A stretch of 64,000 bases of DNA from Paracraurococcus lichenis (GTDB taxonomy: Bacteria; Pseudomonadota; Alphaproteobacteria; Acetobacterales; Acetobacteraceae): the NCBI RefSeq assembly GCF_030657435.1, contig NZ_JAUTWS010000009.1, positions 124,001-188,000 of the forward strand, read 5' to 3'. A program made the position numbers and the translations under genes. Positions 1 through 10,737 of the stretch are shown here, piece after piece (the stretch's first letter is position 1; each line of letters opens with the position of its first letter). Under the pieces are notes generated by a model. It had not been told where the DNA came from. It worked only from the letters and a program-made list of their open reading frames with translations, and searched no databases.

Positions 1-233
1 ACGCCGCGCTCGGCGAGCAGGTCGGCGACGGGCGTCGAGGTCTCGCCGGCCAGGTTCAGGTCCAGCACCGCGACATCCGGCGTCTCCTTCTTCAACAGCG
101 ACAGCGCCTCGGAGACGGTCGCGGCGGGGCCCACCACGGCGGCCCCGGCATCGAGCAGCGCATCCTCGACCAGCATGGCCACGAGGGCCTCGTCCTCGAC
201 GACGAGCACCCGGCGTCCGGTGAGCCTAGTCAT
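1..233 (-). CDS. Response regulator receiver protein (3' end outside window)
   Basis: Only the first 77 codons lie in the window. They read as a CheY-like receiver domain: hydrophobic strand VLVVEDE (acidic pair at about residues 13-14) and a phospho-acceptor aspartate in AVLDLN at about residue 58. The ATG at 233 is preceded by a strong Shine-Dalgarno (GGAGGAGAG, complement of about 241-250). Whether an output domain follows cannot be seen. Small receiver-only proteins of this type are common in alphaproteobacteria. The receiver call is firm; the pathway is unknown. Confidence 0.85.
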   Translation of the reverse strand, partial: MTRLTGRRVLVVEDEALVAMLVEDALLDAGAAVVGPAATVSEALSLLKKETPDVAVLDLNLAGETSTPVADLLAERG

Positions 234-524
234 GCAATCTCTCTCCTCCCTGGCCCGGGGCGAACGCGGCGGCGACGGCTGCGTCCGCTCCGGATCGCGC
301 GCCGTCAGCTTCGGCCAGGACCATGATGCGGAAACGCCGTGCGGGTTCGATGGTCATCGATGGGCCGGTCCTCTCGTCATCCCTCGCCGCAACCGGCCAA
401 GCCTGCAACCATGTTTAACATGACGGAATAGTTTGCACGACCAAATGGCGAGTGCGACTCACGGTTCAGAGAGCCGTGTAGGCGCCGCGGCCGGCGCGGG
501 GCTGCGCCGGCCGCGGCGCCACGC
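234..524. other. Intergenic region, 291 bp
   Basis: No convincing gene. Short reading frames here have atypical composition and no ribosome binding site. It carries the leader of the receiver gene and, next to position 525, a strong hairpin listed separately. Confidence 0.6.
481..520 (-). terminator. Hairpin after the CoxL-like gene
   Basis: A perfect 17-bp inverted repeat (481-497 pairing with 504-520) with a 6-nt loop lies 4 nt beyond the stop codon of the 525-2897 gene on the minus strand. No clear U-tract follows, so intrinsic termination is inferred from strength and position. Confidence 0.6.
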
Positions 525-2897
<2,373 letters not shown>

Positions 2898-3099
2898 GCA
2901 GTCTCTCTCGCGCGAGTGTCGGGCTTGATGTCGACCCTAGGCCGGCTTTGTCCAGGGGGCGACCCCGTGGCGGCGCAACATCCCCAGGCGAATCGCCCCG
3001 CCTGCCTGCGCTGGCGTCAGGTCAGCCTTCGCCTTGGGCAGATTGACAGGCCCCGCGGCCTCCCGGACGGTTCCATGCAACGATACGGGGGAAGCGGTC

Positions 3100-4068
3100 A
3101 TGGAATTCGGGCGACGCGGCGCCCTGCTGGGCGCAGCCGGGCTGCTGGCGGCGGGTCGGGCGCGGGCGGAGGAGTGGCCGGCGCGGCCGATCCGGCTGGT
3201 GGTGCCCTTCGCGCCGGGCGGCGCCTCCGACCTGCTGGCGCGGCTGCTGGCGGAGCGGCTCGCCCCGCTGCTCGGCCAGCCGATCGTGGTGGAGAACCGG
3301 CCCGGCGCCGGCGCGACGCTTGGGGCCGATGTCGTCGCCAAGGCGAAGCCCGATGGATACACCCTCCTCTACGGCACGCCCGGGCCGCAGATCGTGAATC
3401 CCTATCTCATGCGCGGCCTGCCCTATGACGCCGAGCGGGACTTCACCCCCGTGGTCAGCCTGGTGAAGGCGCCGAACCTGCTGGTGGTGCATCCCTCGCT
3501 GCCCGTGCGGACGGTCGCGGAGCTGATCGCGCTGGCGAAGGCGCGGCCGGGGGAGCTCACCTTCGGCACTTCGGGCGTCGGCGCCTCCTCGCACCTCGCG
3601 GGCGAGACGCTGAAGCTGCGGGCCGGGATCGAGGTGACGCATGTGCCCTTCCGCGGCAGCGGGCCGGCGATCCAGGAGCTGATCGCCGGGCGCATCAGCT
3701 TCATGGTGGACACGCTGCTGCTCTTCCCGGAGCACCGGGCGAGCGGGGCGGTGCGGGCGATCGCGGTGGCGGGGGCGGAGAAATCCGGCCTGATGCCGGA
3801 CCTGCCGACGATCGCCGAGACGCTGCCGGGCTTCGATTCCTTCGCCTTCAACTACCTGGCCGGCCCGGCCGGCCTGCCGGAGCCGATCGTGGCGCGGCTG
3901 AACCGCGACACCAACCGCGTGCTGGCCGATGACGGCTTCCGCCGGCGCCTCGCGGAACTCGGGCTGGTGCCGATCGGCGGCCCGCCGGCGCGGGCGGCGG
4001 AGATCATCCGGGACGAGGCGGCGAAGGCCCGCGAGGTGATCCTGGCCGCCGGCATCAAGGCGGAATGA
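3100..4068 (+). CDS. Bug-family (TctC) tripartite tricarboxylate transporter substrate-binding protein
   Basis: 322 residues. A signal peptide (MEFGRRGALLGAAGLLAAGRARA) is followed by the Bug hallmark EWPARPIRLVVPFAPGGASD, then ENRPGAGATLGADVVAKAKPDGYTL and the conserved GTSGVGASSHLAGE and HVPFRGSGPA stretches. These periplasmic proteins bind carboxylates and related small organic acids for TctAB-type carriers. No tctA or tctB is nearby, typical of the many orphan bug genes in these genomes. The ATG at 3100 is chosen over an upstream in-frame ATG at 3034 because it has a GGGGGAAG ribosome site and exposes the signal peptide. It diverges from the CoxL-like gene, so its ligand may be that enzyme's substrate (inference). 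Confidence 0.9.
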   Translation: MEFGRRGALLGAAGLLAAGRARAEEWPARPIRLVVPFAPGGASDLLARLLAERLAPLLGQPIVVENRPGAGATLGADVVAKAKPDGYTLLYGTPGPQIVNPYLMRGLPYDAERDFTPVVSLVKAPNLLVVHPSLPVRTVAELIALAKARPGELTFGTSGVGASSHLAGETLKLRAGIEVTHVPFRGSGPAIQELIAGRISFMVDTLLLFPEHRASGAVRAIAVAGAEKSGLMPDLPTIAETLPGFDSFAFNYLAGPAGLPEPIVARLNRDTNRVLADDGFRRRLAELGLVPIGGPPARAAEIIRDEAAKAREVILAAGIKAE

Positions 4069-4108
4069 CGCGCGGCGCCGCGCGGCCTTCAATCCCCTGG
4101 CGCGCCGG

Positions 4109-4912
4109 TCACGCCACCGGCGGCAGATGGAGGGCGACGACGTCCTCGCCCTGGCCCGGCACCTTCGGGAACCTCTCCCGCACCGCCGGGTCGTGCCCCG
4201 GGATCACCCGAGTCTCGTCCCCGCCCGCGAGCTTCTTCGCGATCCGCCAGCCCTGGGTCATGGCGCCGAGGTCGAAGATGATCGGGAAGGGATTGCCGGT
4301 CAGGCTATTGGCATAGAAATGCATGGCGTCCGAGGCCAGCACCACCGGCCCGCGCGCCGTCTCCACCCGCACCACCTGCAGCCCGTCCGAATGGCCGCCG
4401 ACGCGATGGACCGTGACGCCGGGCGCGATCTGCCCCTCGCCGTCATGGAACTGCACCTTGTCGGCGAAGAGGGCGCGGACCATGGCGACGACATGGTCCG
4501 CCTCGAAGGGGATGCGGATGCAGGCGGTGCACATGTGCCGCCCCGTGGCGAAGGCCATTTCCCGGTCCTGGATATGGATCTTCGCGCCGGAGAAGATCTC
4601 GATGCTGCCGGCATGGTCGTAGTGCAGGTGGGTGACGACCACGTCGCGCACCTTGGCCGGGTCGCAGTCCATGGCCAGCAGGCTGTCGGCGACGCTGCGG
4701 CTGATGGTGCGGCCGCGCTTCTCGGCGCAGGCATGGTCGAAGCCGGTGTCCACGACGATGTCGTGGCCGGTCGCCTTGTCCCGCACCAGCCAGACGAAGT
4801 AGTCCAGCGGCATCGCCTCATGCGGGTCCTGCACCGGCAGGAGGAAGTTGGACTGCGCCGGCCGGTCATGCCGGCCGTAGCGGATGGCATACACCTCCCA
4901 GTTCGCGGACAT
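4109..4912 (-). CDS. Metallo-beta-lactamase fold hydrolase, N-acyl-homoserine-lactonase-like
   Basis: 267 residues. The dinuclear zinc motif THLHYDHAG is at about residues 115-123. Further ligands are the histidine of GGHSDG, the aspartate of ASDAMHFY and the final histidine of IPGHDP. The architecture and the N-terminal stretch with FVWLVRDKATGHDIVVDTG resemble AhlD/AttM-like lactonases. The family hydrolyses lactones and other esters; the substrate here is unproven. The start codon follows the stop of the upstream dehydrogenase with no gap, so the two are translationally coupled. The operon context suggests a role in degrading a cyclic or acyl intermediate as much as quorum quenching. Confidence 0.85.
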   Translation of the reverse strand: MSANWEVYAIRYGRHDRPAQSNFLLPVQDPHEAMPLDYFVWLVRDKATGHDIVVDTGFDHACAEKRGRTISRSVADSLLAMDCDPAKVRDVVVTHLHYDHAGSIEIFSGAKIHIQDREMAFATGRHMCTACIRIPFEADHVVAMVRALFADKVQFHDGEGQIAPGVTVHRVGGHSDGLQVVRVETARGPVVLASDAMHFYANSLTGNPFPIIFDLGAMTQGWRIAKKLAGGDETRVIPGHDPAVRERFPKVPGQGEDVVALHLPPVA

Positions 4913-5818
4913 CTATTTGTTCCCCCCGAGAATCTCGCCCGCCATCTTCTCCGAGAGCTGGGCGAGCGCGGTATGGTTGTGCCCGGGGCCGAGCGAGGCC
5001 AGCGCCGCGGCCCACATCTCCCGGCAGAGCGCCGAGAAGGGCGTCGGCGTCTCCGTCTCCCGCCCCACCTCGAGCGCGATGCCGAGGTCCTTGACCATCA
5101 GCTCGAGCGCGAAGCCGTCGTCGAAGCGGCGGTTCAGCACGTATTGCTTGAACTTGCGCTGGCTGGAGTTGGACATGCCGGAGGAGGCGTTCAGCACATC
5201 CACCATCGTCGCCGGGTCGAGGCCGAAGCGCTGGCCGATCAGCAGCACCTCGATCCCCATCAGGAAGGTGCCGGCGGAGGAGAGGTTGTTCAGCGCCTTC
5301 ATCGCCTGGCCGGCGCCGATGCCGCCGCAGCGATAGAGGCTGCTGCCCATGGCCTTCAGCACCGGCTCGGCGCGGTCGAGGTCCCCGGCCTCGCCGCCCA
5401 GCATGATGGCGAGGTCGCCGGTCTTTGCCCGCGGCACGCCGCCCGAGACCGGGGCGTCGATCATCGCGACGCCCTTCCCGGCGAGCGTCGCCGCGATCTC
5501 GCGCGTCTTCGCCGGCTGGCCGCTGGTCATGTCGATGACCAGCGCGCCCTTGGAGAGCACGGGCGCGATCAGCTCGGCCACCTGCGCGACCTGCTTGCTG
5601 GTCGGCAGGATGGTGACGACGGCATCGGCACCCCTGGCCGCGGCGGCGGCATCGGCCACCGCCGTGCCGCCGACCTCCCCGGCGAATTGCGCGCTGCGGC
5701 CGGGCACGGCGTCGCGGACCGCGACCTCGAAGCCCGCCTTCACCAGGTTGGCCGCCATCGGCCAGCCCATGTTGCCGATGCCGACGAAGCCGATGCGCTT
5801 GATGTCGGCCACGGTCAC
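4913..5818 (-). CDS. NAD(P)-dependent beta-hydroxyacid dehydrogenase (3-hydroxyisobutyrate dehydrogenase family)
   Basis: 301 residues. The Rossmann motif GFVGIGNMGWPMAANLVKAG is at about residues 9-28, the substrate loop DAPVSGGVPRAKTGDLAIM near 140, and the catalytic lysine lies in GAGQAMKALNNL near 190. The family oxidises 3-hydroxyisobutyrate, tartronate semialdehyde and similar acids. The GTG start overlaps the upstream gene's stop (GTGA), and its own stop abuts the lactonase-like ATG, so this is the middle gene of a three-gene operon. The exact hydroxyacid is not determinable by eye. Confidence 0.88.
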   Translation of the reverse strand: MTVADIKRIGFVGIGNMGWPMAANLVKAGFEVAVRDAVPGRSAQFAGEVGGTAVADAAAAARGADAVVTILPTSKQVAQVAELIAPVLSKGALVIDMTSGQPAKTREIAATLAGKGVAMIDAPVSGGVPRAKTGDLAIMLGGEAGDLDRAEPVLKAMGSSLYRCGGIGAGQAMKALNNLSSAGTFLMGIEVLLIGQRFGLDPATMVDVLNASSGMSNSSQRKFKQYVLNRRFDDGFALELMVKDLGIALEVGRETETPTPFSALCREMWAAALASLGPGHNHTALAQLSEKMAGEILGGNK

Positions 5819-6213
5819 TTCTTCCCCGGCAATGCGCCCTCGGCGACCAGCACCTCATGCGCCGCCTTGAAGGCGTCGAGCCCGGCCGGGATGCCGCAAT
5901 AGGCCGTCGCGTGCAGCAGGACGGCCTTGATCTCCTCGACCGTCAGGCCGTTGTTTAGCGCGCCCTTCACATGCAGCTTGATCTCGGGCGTCTTGCCGAG
6001 CGCGGTCAGCATCGCGAGGTTCAGCATGGAGCGCGTCTTCCGCTCCAGCGTCGGGTCGCCCCAGGCCCAGCCCCAGGCCCAGGCGGTGGTGGCGCGCTGG
6101 AAGGCCATCATGAACTCGTCGGCCTTGGCCATGGACGAGTCGACGTAATCGGGCCCGAGCACCTCCCGCCGGATCGGCAGGCCCTTGTCGAACAGTGCGC
6201 TATCCTCGGACAT
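5815..6213 (-). CDS. Carboxymuconolactone decarboxylase family protein
   Basis: 132 residues, the size of single-domain gamma-carboxymuconolactone decarboxylases. The conserved region runs RTRSMLNLAMLTALGK (seen here as KTRSMLNLAMLTALGK), then HVKGALNNGLTVEEI and LLHATAYCGIPAGLDAF with the family's histidine and cysteine. The AhpD-type CxxC is absent, favouring a PcaC-like role over peroxidase activity. It is the first gene of the operon with the hydroxyacid dehydrogenase and the metallo-hydrolase. No other protocatechuate genes are present, so a true beta-ketoadipate role is uncertain. Confidence 0.87.
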   Translation of the reverse strand: MSEDSALFDKGLPIRREVLGPDYVDSSMAKADEFMMAFQRATTAWAWGWAWGDPTLERKTRSMLNLAMLTALGKTPEIKLHVKGALNNGLTVEEIKAVLLHATAYCGIPAGLDAFKAAHEVLVAEGALPGKK

Positions 6214-6406
6214 GGCGTTCCTCCTGATCTCCGTCGGGCGGGAGGCTCGCGCGGGGCGGGCCGGCGGTCAACCGGGCCGGGCCCGCGTCCATGACGATTC
6301 GGGGACGGGGCGAACCGATGCGCGGCGCCGCTGTTCCCGCCGCTGCAACCAGGGCGGGCGCCAGCGGCTGCGCCGCCGGCAACCCCGCCCTGCCGGAGAG
6401 GACCGC

Positions 6407-7351
6407 ATGCGCCGCGTCGCCGTCGTCATCAATGCCCGCTCCGGCGGCCTGCTGGGCCGGGAGCGGGCGGCCGAGGAAGTCGCGGAGCACCTGGCCGCCA
6501 CCGGGCTGGAGGCCGTCATCATCCACGAGGCCGAGGAACCCGAGCTCTGCGCCCGGCTCGACCGCGCGGTCGCTGCCGGCGCCGATGCGGTGGTCGTCGG
6601 CGGCGGCGACGGCAGCATCGCCGCCGCGGCGCAGCGCCTGGCCGGCACGGGCATCGCGCTCGGCATCCTGCCCTGCGGCACGATGAACATGCTGGCCAGG
6701 GACCTGGCCATCCCGCTGGACCTGGAAGAGGCCTCGGCGGTGCTGGCGCGCGGCGAGGTCCGCGCCATCGACGTCGCCGAGGTGAACGGCCATGCCTTCC
6801 TCTGCATGTCGGTCCTCGGCCTGCCGACGGCGCTGGGGCGGCACCGGGAGAGGCAGCGCGGCGGCGGGATCGGCGCGCGGCTGCGGCTCGCGCTCGGCGC
6901 GCTCCGCACGCTCTGGCGCTACCGGCCCATGGGGCTCGACATCGCCCTCGACGGTGGCGCGCCGCAGCCGCTGCGGGCGCGCGCCTTCGCGGTGACGAAC
7001 AACGCCTATGCCGAGGGTTTCGGCGCGCTCTTCATGCGGGAGCGCCTGGACCGCGGCGAACTCGTGCTCTACCGCGCGCGGCATTTCGGCGCCTGGTGGA
7101 TCGTCAGGATGCTGGCGGCCATGGCGCTCGGCGCCTGGCGGCGGCGGCCGGAGATCGAGGAACGCGCGGCGCGGCAGGTGGCGATCGGCAGCCGCCGGCG
7201 CACGTTGCGCGTGATGAACGATGGGGAGGCATTGCTCTTGGAACCGCCGCTGCGCTACGCCATCCGTCCCGGCGCGCTGCGCGTCATCGTCCCTTCCGCA
7301 CCGGCGGAGCAGGGCCTGCCGGAGACCGCTGCCCTGCAGGTCCCGGCATGA
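6407..7351 (+). CDS. Diacylglycerol kinase-family lipid kinase
   Basis: 314 residues. The N-terminal catalytic domain opens with VAVVINARSGG, followed by the ATP-site motif VVVGGGDGSIAAAAQRLAGT near 65-84 and GILPCGTMNMLARDLAIP, the DgkB/YegS signature (usually GTxNdfA). It probably phosphorylates a membrane lipid using ATP. The ATG at 6407 has a GGAGAGGA site 5 bases upstream; in-frame codons upstream have poor composition. Its stop overlaps the ATG of the next gene (ATGA), so the two are co-translated. Confidence 0.9.
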   Translation: MRRVAVVINARSGGLLGRERAAEEVAEHLAATGLEAVIIHEAEEPELCARLDRAVAAGADAVVVGGGDGSIAAAAQRLAGTGIALGILPCGTMNMLARDLAIPLDLEEASAVLARGEVRAIDVAEVNGHAFLCMSVLGLPTALGRHRERQRGGGIGARLRLALGALRTLWRYRPMGLDIALDGGAPQPLRARAFAVTNNAYAEGFGALFMRERLDRGELVLYRARHFGAWWIVRMLAAMALGAWRRRPEIEERAARQVAIGSRRRTLRVMNDGEALLLEPPLRYAIRPGALRVIVPSAPAEQGLPETAALQVPA

Positions 7352-8217
7352 CCGCGCGGCCCTATCGCATCGCGCATCTCTCCGACCTGCATTTCGGCGC
7401 CGAGATCCCGGCGGTGGTGGCGGCGCTGGCCGAGGAGCTGGACCGCAACCCGCCGGACCTGGTGGCGATCAGCGGCGACCTGACCATGCGCGCCCGCCGG
7501 CGGGAATTCCACGCGGCGCGCGCCTTCATCGACCGGCTGCGGCCGCCGGTGCTGGCGGTGCCCGGCAACCACGACATCGTCTCCTACTTCCTGCTGGAGC
7601 GCTTCACCGACCCCTATGCGCGCTGGCGGGAGCACGTCGCGCCGCAGACCGAGCCGGTCTACCAGGACGACCGCGTCGGCGTGGTGGGGCTGAACACCGC
7701 GCGGCGGGCCGGCTTCTACCTCGACTGGTCGCGCGGCCGCGTCGGCTACAGCCGCCTCGCGCGCTGCGAGGAGCGCCTGGCCGCCATGCCGCCCGGCCTG
7801 GTGCGCATCGTCGTCGCGCATCACCCCTTCCTGCCGCCGCGGGCGGCGCCGGAGGCGCGGCTGGTGGGCGGCGCAGCGCGTGCGCTGGAGACCTTCGCGC
7901 GGCAGGGCGTGCGCCTCGTGCTCTCGGGCCACCTGCATGTCGGCGACATCGCCCAGCCGGCGCGGGAGGTCGGCGCGGTGGCGCATGGCACGGCGACCGA
8001 GACGACGCGGGCGGCGGGGCCGATGACGGTGGTGCTGTCCTCCACCACCACCTCCCGCCGGCTGCGGGGGGAGCCGAACGCCTTCAACGAGATCCGCATC
8101 GCCCCGGACAACACGGTCGAGGTCTTCGCCCGCGCCTGGGACGGCGCGCGCTGGGCGGCGGTGCCGCCGCAGGCGACGGATGCGACCCCCTCGGTCGCGG
8201 TGGTGCCGGCCGGATAG
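7348..8217 (+). CDS. Metallophosphoesterase (calcineurin-like)
   Basis: 289 residues. The metal-binding motifs of the calcineurin-like family appear in order: HLSDLHFG (D-x-H, about residues 9-16), GDLTMR (GD), VPGNHD (GNHD), a VAHHPF histidine and SGHLH (GHxH). This fits class III cyclic-nucleotide phosphodiesterase-like or phospholipid-related phosphoesterases. Coupling to the upstream lipid kinase suggests lipid phosphate turnover, which is inference. The ATG is fixed by the 4-base overlap. Confidence 0.9.
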   Translation: MTARPYRIAHLSDLHFGAEIPAVVAALAEELDRNPPDLVAISGDLTMRARRREFHAARAFIDRLRPPVLAVPGNHDIVSYFLLERFTDPYARWREHVAPQTEPVYQDDRVGVVGLNTARRAGFYLDWSRGRVGYSRLARCEERLAAMPPGLVRIVVAHHPFLPPRAAPEARLVGGAARALETFARQGVRLVLSGHLHVGDIAQPAREVGAVAHGTATETTRAAGPMTVVLSSTTTSRRLRGEPNAFNEIRIAPDNTVEVFARAWDGARWAAVPPQATDATPSVAVVPAG

Positions 8218-8279
8218 GGCAGGGCGGGGCTGTATCCCCGGCCGCTGCCGGTCCAGGATGGGCCGGGAGGAGGCACGCC

Positions 8280-9158
8280 ATGTTCTTCGAAGGCTTCACG
8301 CTCGAGACCCGCGAGGCGAATGGCCAGCGCATCCGGCTGCGCCGCGGCGGGGAGGGGCCGCCGCTGCTGCTGCTGCACGGCAACCCGCAGACCCATGCCA
8401 TGTGGCACAAGGTGGCGCCCGTGCTGGCGAAGCGCTTCACCGTCATCGCGCCCGACATCCGCGGCTATGGCTTCACGGCCAAGCCGCCGGTCACGCCGGA
8501 CAGCCGGCACTATGCCAAGCGGGAGATGGCGAAGGACCTGGTCGCGCTGATGCGGGACCTGGGGCATGAGCGCTTCCGCCTTGTCTCGCACGACCGCGGC
8601 GCGCGGGTCGCGCATCGCCTGACGCTCGACCACCCGCAGGCGGTGGAGCGGCTCTGCACCATGGACATCATCCCGACGCTCGCGCATTTCGAGCGGACGA
8701 CGATGGAGTTCGCGCTCGGCTACTACCACTGGTTCTTCCTGGCGCAGCCGCATGACCGGCCGGAGCGGATGATCCTGCGCGACACGGCGGACTGGTTCGA
8801 CCTGCACACGGCGCGCGAGCCGAAGGACAAGGGCTTCTTCCATCCGGAGGCCCGCGCCGACTACCTCGCCGCGCTGCAGGCGCCGGGCACCGTCGCCGCG
8901 ATCTGCGAGGACTACCGCGCCGCGACCGCCATTGACCTCGAGCATGACCGCGAGAGCCGCGCTGCCGGCGTCAAGGTGACCTGCCCGATGCTGGTGCTCT
9001 GGGGCAGCAAGGGGGCGATCCCGCGCTGGTACGATGCCATGGCGGTCTGGCGGGACTATGCCAGCGGCGATCTCGCCGGCGGCAGCGTGAACAGCGGCCA
9101 CTACCTCGCCGAGGAGGCGCCGGAGGAGGTGCTGGCTTGGCTCGACCGCTTCCTCTGA
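8280..9158 (+). CDS. Haloacetate dehalogenase (fluoroacetate dehalogenase-like a/b-hydrolase)
   Basis: 292 residues. Every residue described for the fluoroacetate dehalogenase active site can be placed: nucleophile Asp105 and halide/carboxylate arginines Arg106 and Arg109 in SHDRGARV, the fluoride pocket His150-Trp151 in GYYHWFFLAQP, Tyr212 in CEDYRAATAID, and catalytic His274 in NSGHYLAEEAPE. HGNPQTHAMW supplies the oxyanion hole. The numbering nearly matches the well-studied enzymes. The family hydrolyses C-halogen bonds of haloacetates to glycolate; epoxide hydrolases are the closest alternative but normally lack the RxxR/HW set. A strong GGGAGGAGG site precedes the ATG by 7 bases. It appears monocistronic. 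Confidence 0.85.
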   Translation: MFFEGFTLETREANGQRIRLRRGGEGPPLLLLHGNPQTHAMWHKVAPVLAKRFTVIAPDIRGYGFTAKPPVTPDSRHYAKREMAKDLVALMRDLGHERFRLVSHDRGARVAHRLTLDHPQAVERLCTMDIIPTLAHFERTTMEFALGYYHWFFLAQPHDRPERMILRDTADWFDLHTAREPKDKGFFHPEARADYLAALQAPGTVAAICEDYRAATAIDLEHDRESRAAGVKVTCPMLVLWGSKGAIPRWYDAMAVWRDYASGDLAGGSVNSGHYLAEEAPEEVLAWLDRFL

Positions 9159-9179
9159 GCCGGCGGCGACCGGTCCCCC

Positions 9180-9210
9180 TGCGGCCCGGGCCGTCCCGAC
9201 CGGGGCCGCA
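9180..9210. terminator. Bidirectional hairpin between convergent genes
   Basis: An 8-bp inverted repeat (TGCGGCCC at 9180-9187 with GGGCCGCA at 9203-9210) sits between the convergent dehalogenase and DinB-family genes. Placement supports shared termination; no U-tract is evident. Confidence 0.4.
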
Positions 9211-9214
9211 TCGC

Positions 9215-9733
9215 CTAGAGGCCGAGTGCCTTGCGGTCCAGGATCCAGGGCAGGTCGGTCGCGGCCGGGCGCACGCCCGCCTGGGTGATCAGGTCATGTG
9301 CCTGGCCGCGGTGATGGGTCTGGTGGTTGAAGAGATGCGTCACCAGGACCCAGCGCCGGTCCGTCATCTGCTTCTGCGAGGCGCCGCTGAACCAGGTGAG
9401 CTCGCCCGCCAGCCAGTCCGGCGTCAGCGTCGCGGCCCAGGCCTCGATGCGCGCATCGGCCTCGCTGCGGGCGGCGCGCAGTTCGTCGAAGTCGTGGATC
9501 AGCCCCGGGCTGTTCGGGATGCCGGGCGGCGGCGGGTCCCAGCCGGCGAAGCGGCTCATCCATTGCCGGTCGCCCCAGAGCAGGTGGCAGAGCGTGCCGT
9601 GGATGGAGCCGAACCAGGCGCCGCGCTCCTGCCGCCGCGCCGCGTCGGGGAGTTCCGCCGCGGCGGCATAGAGCCGGCGGTTCATCTCGGCATTGTAGGC
9701 CGCCATCAAGCGGCACCAGTCGGGGGAGATCAT
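9215..9733 (-). CDS. DinB family protein
   Basis: 172 residues forming the four-helix DinB/YfiT fold. The likely metal triad is the histidine of HGTLCHLLWGD near residue 50 and the two in HLFNHQTHHRGQAHD near 135. Members are metal-dependent thiol transferases or uncharacterised hydrolases. The ATG overlaps the stop of the upstream acetyltransferase (ATGA), placing it last in an aspC-GNAT-dinB operon. Substrate unknown. Confidence 0.88.
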   Translation of the reverse strand: MISPDWCRLMAAYNAEMNRRLYAAAAELPDAARRQERGAWFGSIHGTLCHLLWGDRQWMSRFAGWDPPPPGIPNSPGLIHDFDELRAARSEADARIEAWAATLTPDWLAGELTWFSGASQKQMTDRRWVLVTHLFNHQTHHRGQAHDLITQAGVRPAATDLPWILDRKALGL

Positions 9734-10737
9734 GCGGCCCTCGCTCCGGGCGGTCGGATGCGTTTCCAGAACAGGACCGTAGCCTGCTCGGCCCCCTCCG
9801 CGTCCAGGGTGAAGCCGGGGATGGCGCCGGCCTCGGTCCAGCCCAGGGCGCGGTAGAGGGGTTCGGCCGCGCCGCCCGCCAGCGTGTCCAGCACCAGCAG
9901 CCGGCGGCCGAGGCGGCGCGCCTCCTCCTCCGCCCGCCCTATCAGCGCGCGGCCGAGGCCGGCGCGGCGGGCCGCGGGATCGACCAGCAGCTTCCAGACA
10001 TCGGCGCGGTGCGCCTGGGTCTCCGGCATGGCGAGGCCGAGCTGCACCGTGCCGGCGAGCAACCCGTCCCGCCAGCCGCCGAGCAGCAGCATCCGGCCCG
10101 TGGCGACGTCCTTCGCCACGCCCTTCCAGTAGGCGCGCGCCTTGTCCATCGCCAGGGGCGCCAGGAAGCCGAGCTCGGCGCCGCCCGCGACGCAGGCGAC
10201 CAGCATCTCGGCGAGGCGCCGTTCCGCGCTGGCGGCGCCGGCGGCGTCCAGCACCTCCACCTCGATGCCGCGCAGCGGCTTGGCGTAGCGGAACTCCAGC
10301 GAGTGCGAGAGGTCGTCCAGGACGCGGATCGGCCCCTGCCGGACGAAGGAGCGCTTCTCGTAGAAGCGGTGCGCGCGGTCGAAGCGTGTATCGGACCAGA
10401 GGACGAGGCGCCCGGCGCCGGCGACGCGGGCATGTGCCTCCGCGCCGTCCAGCAGCGCGGCGGCGAGGCCGCTGCCGCGCTCCGCCGCCGCGACATACAT
10501 CTTGCAGATCTCCCAGGCACCGGGCTCGAGCGGCCGGGTGGCGACCATGCCGACCACCCGGCCCTCGCGCTCCGCGGCCCAGAGCGCGCCGCCCGCTTGC
10601 GCGTAGTAGGTGGCGAGCGCCCGCAGCTCGGGTACCTCGCCATCCACGTCCATGACGCAGCCGGGATACTCCGCCCAGCAGGCGCCGATCAGGGCGATGA
10701 AGCCCTCCGCATCCTCGTCCCGGCCGGGACGGATCAC
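9730..10737 (-). CDS. Tandem-domain GNAT N-acetyltransferase
   Basis: 335 residues with two GNAT domains. Domain 1 (about 1-150) has the acetyl-CoA loop as AAAERGSGLAAALLDGAEAHA; domain 2 (about 165-325) has a more canonical DPAARRAGLGRALIGRAEEEA. Tandem GNATs often acetylate small molecules or antibiotics, with one domain degenerate. A GTG start overlaps the aminotransferase stop (GTGA), and the 3' end overlaps dinB, so all three genes are coupled. Acceptor unknown. Confidence 0.85.
   Translation of the reverse strand: MIRPGRDEDAEGFIALIGACWAEYPGCVMDVDGEVPELRALATYYAQAGGALWAAEREGRVVGMVATRPLEPGAWEICKMYVAAAERGSGLAAALLDGAEAHARVAGAGRLVLWSDTRFDRAHRFYEKRSFVRQGPIRVLDDLSHSLEFRYAKPLRGIEVEVLDAAGAASAERRLAEMLVACVAGGAELGFLAPLAMDKARAYWKGVAKDVATGRMLLLGGWRDGLLAGTVQLGLAMPETQAHRADVWKLLVDPAARRAGLGRALIGRAEEEARRLGRRLLVLDTLAGGAAEPLYRALGWTEAGAIPGFTLDAEGAEQATVLFWKRIRPPGARAA

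Noticed and set aside
226-408. 60-codon minus-strand frame upstream of the receiver gene
   Set aside because: No credible ribosome site and atypical composition; it overlaps the leader of the receiver gene.
4069-4084. 16-bp palindrome CGCGCGGCGCCGCGCG after the Bug gene
   Set aside because: Too short and without a loop or U-tract; expected by chance at this GC content.
9730-10737. Frameshifted fusion of two acetyltransferase genes
   Set aside because: The frame is continuous and both GNAT domains are in phase; tandem GNAT proteins are a known architecture.
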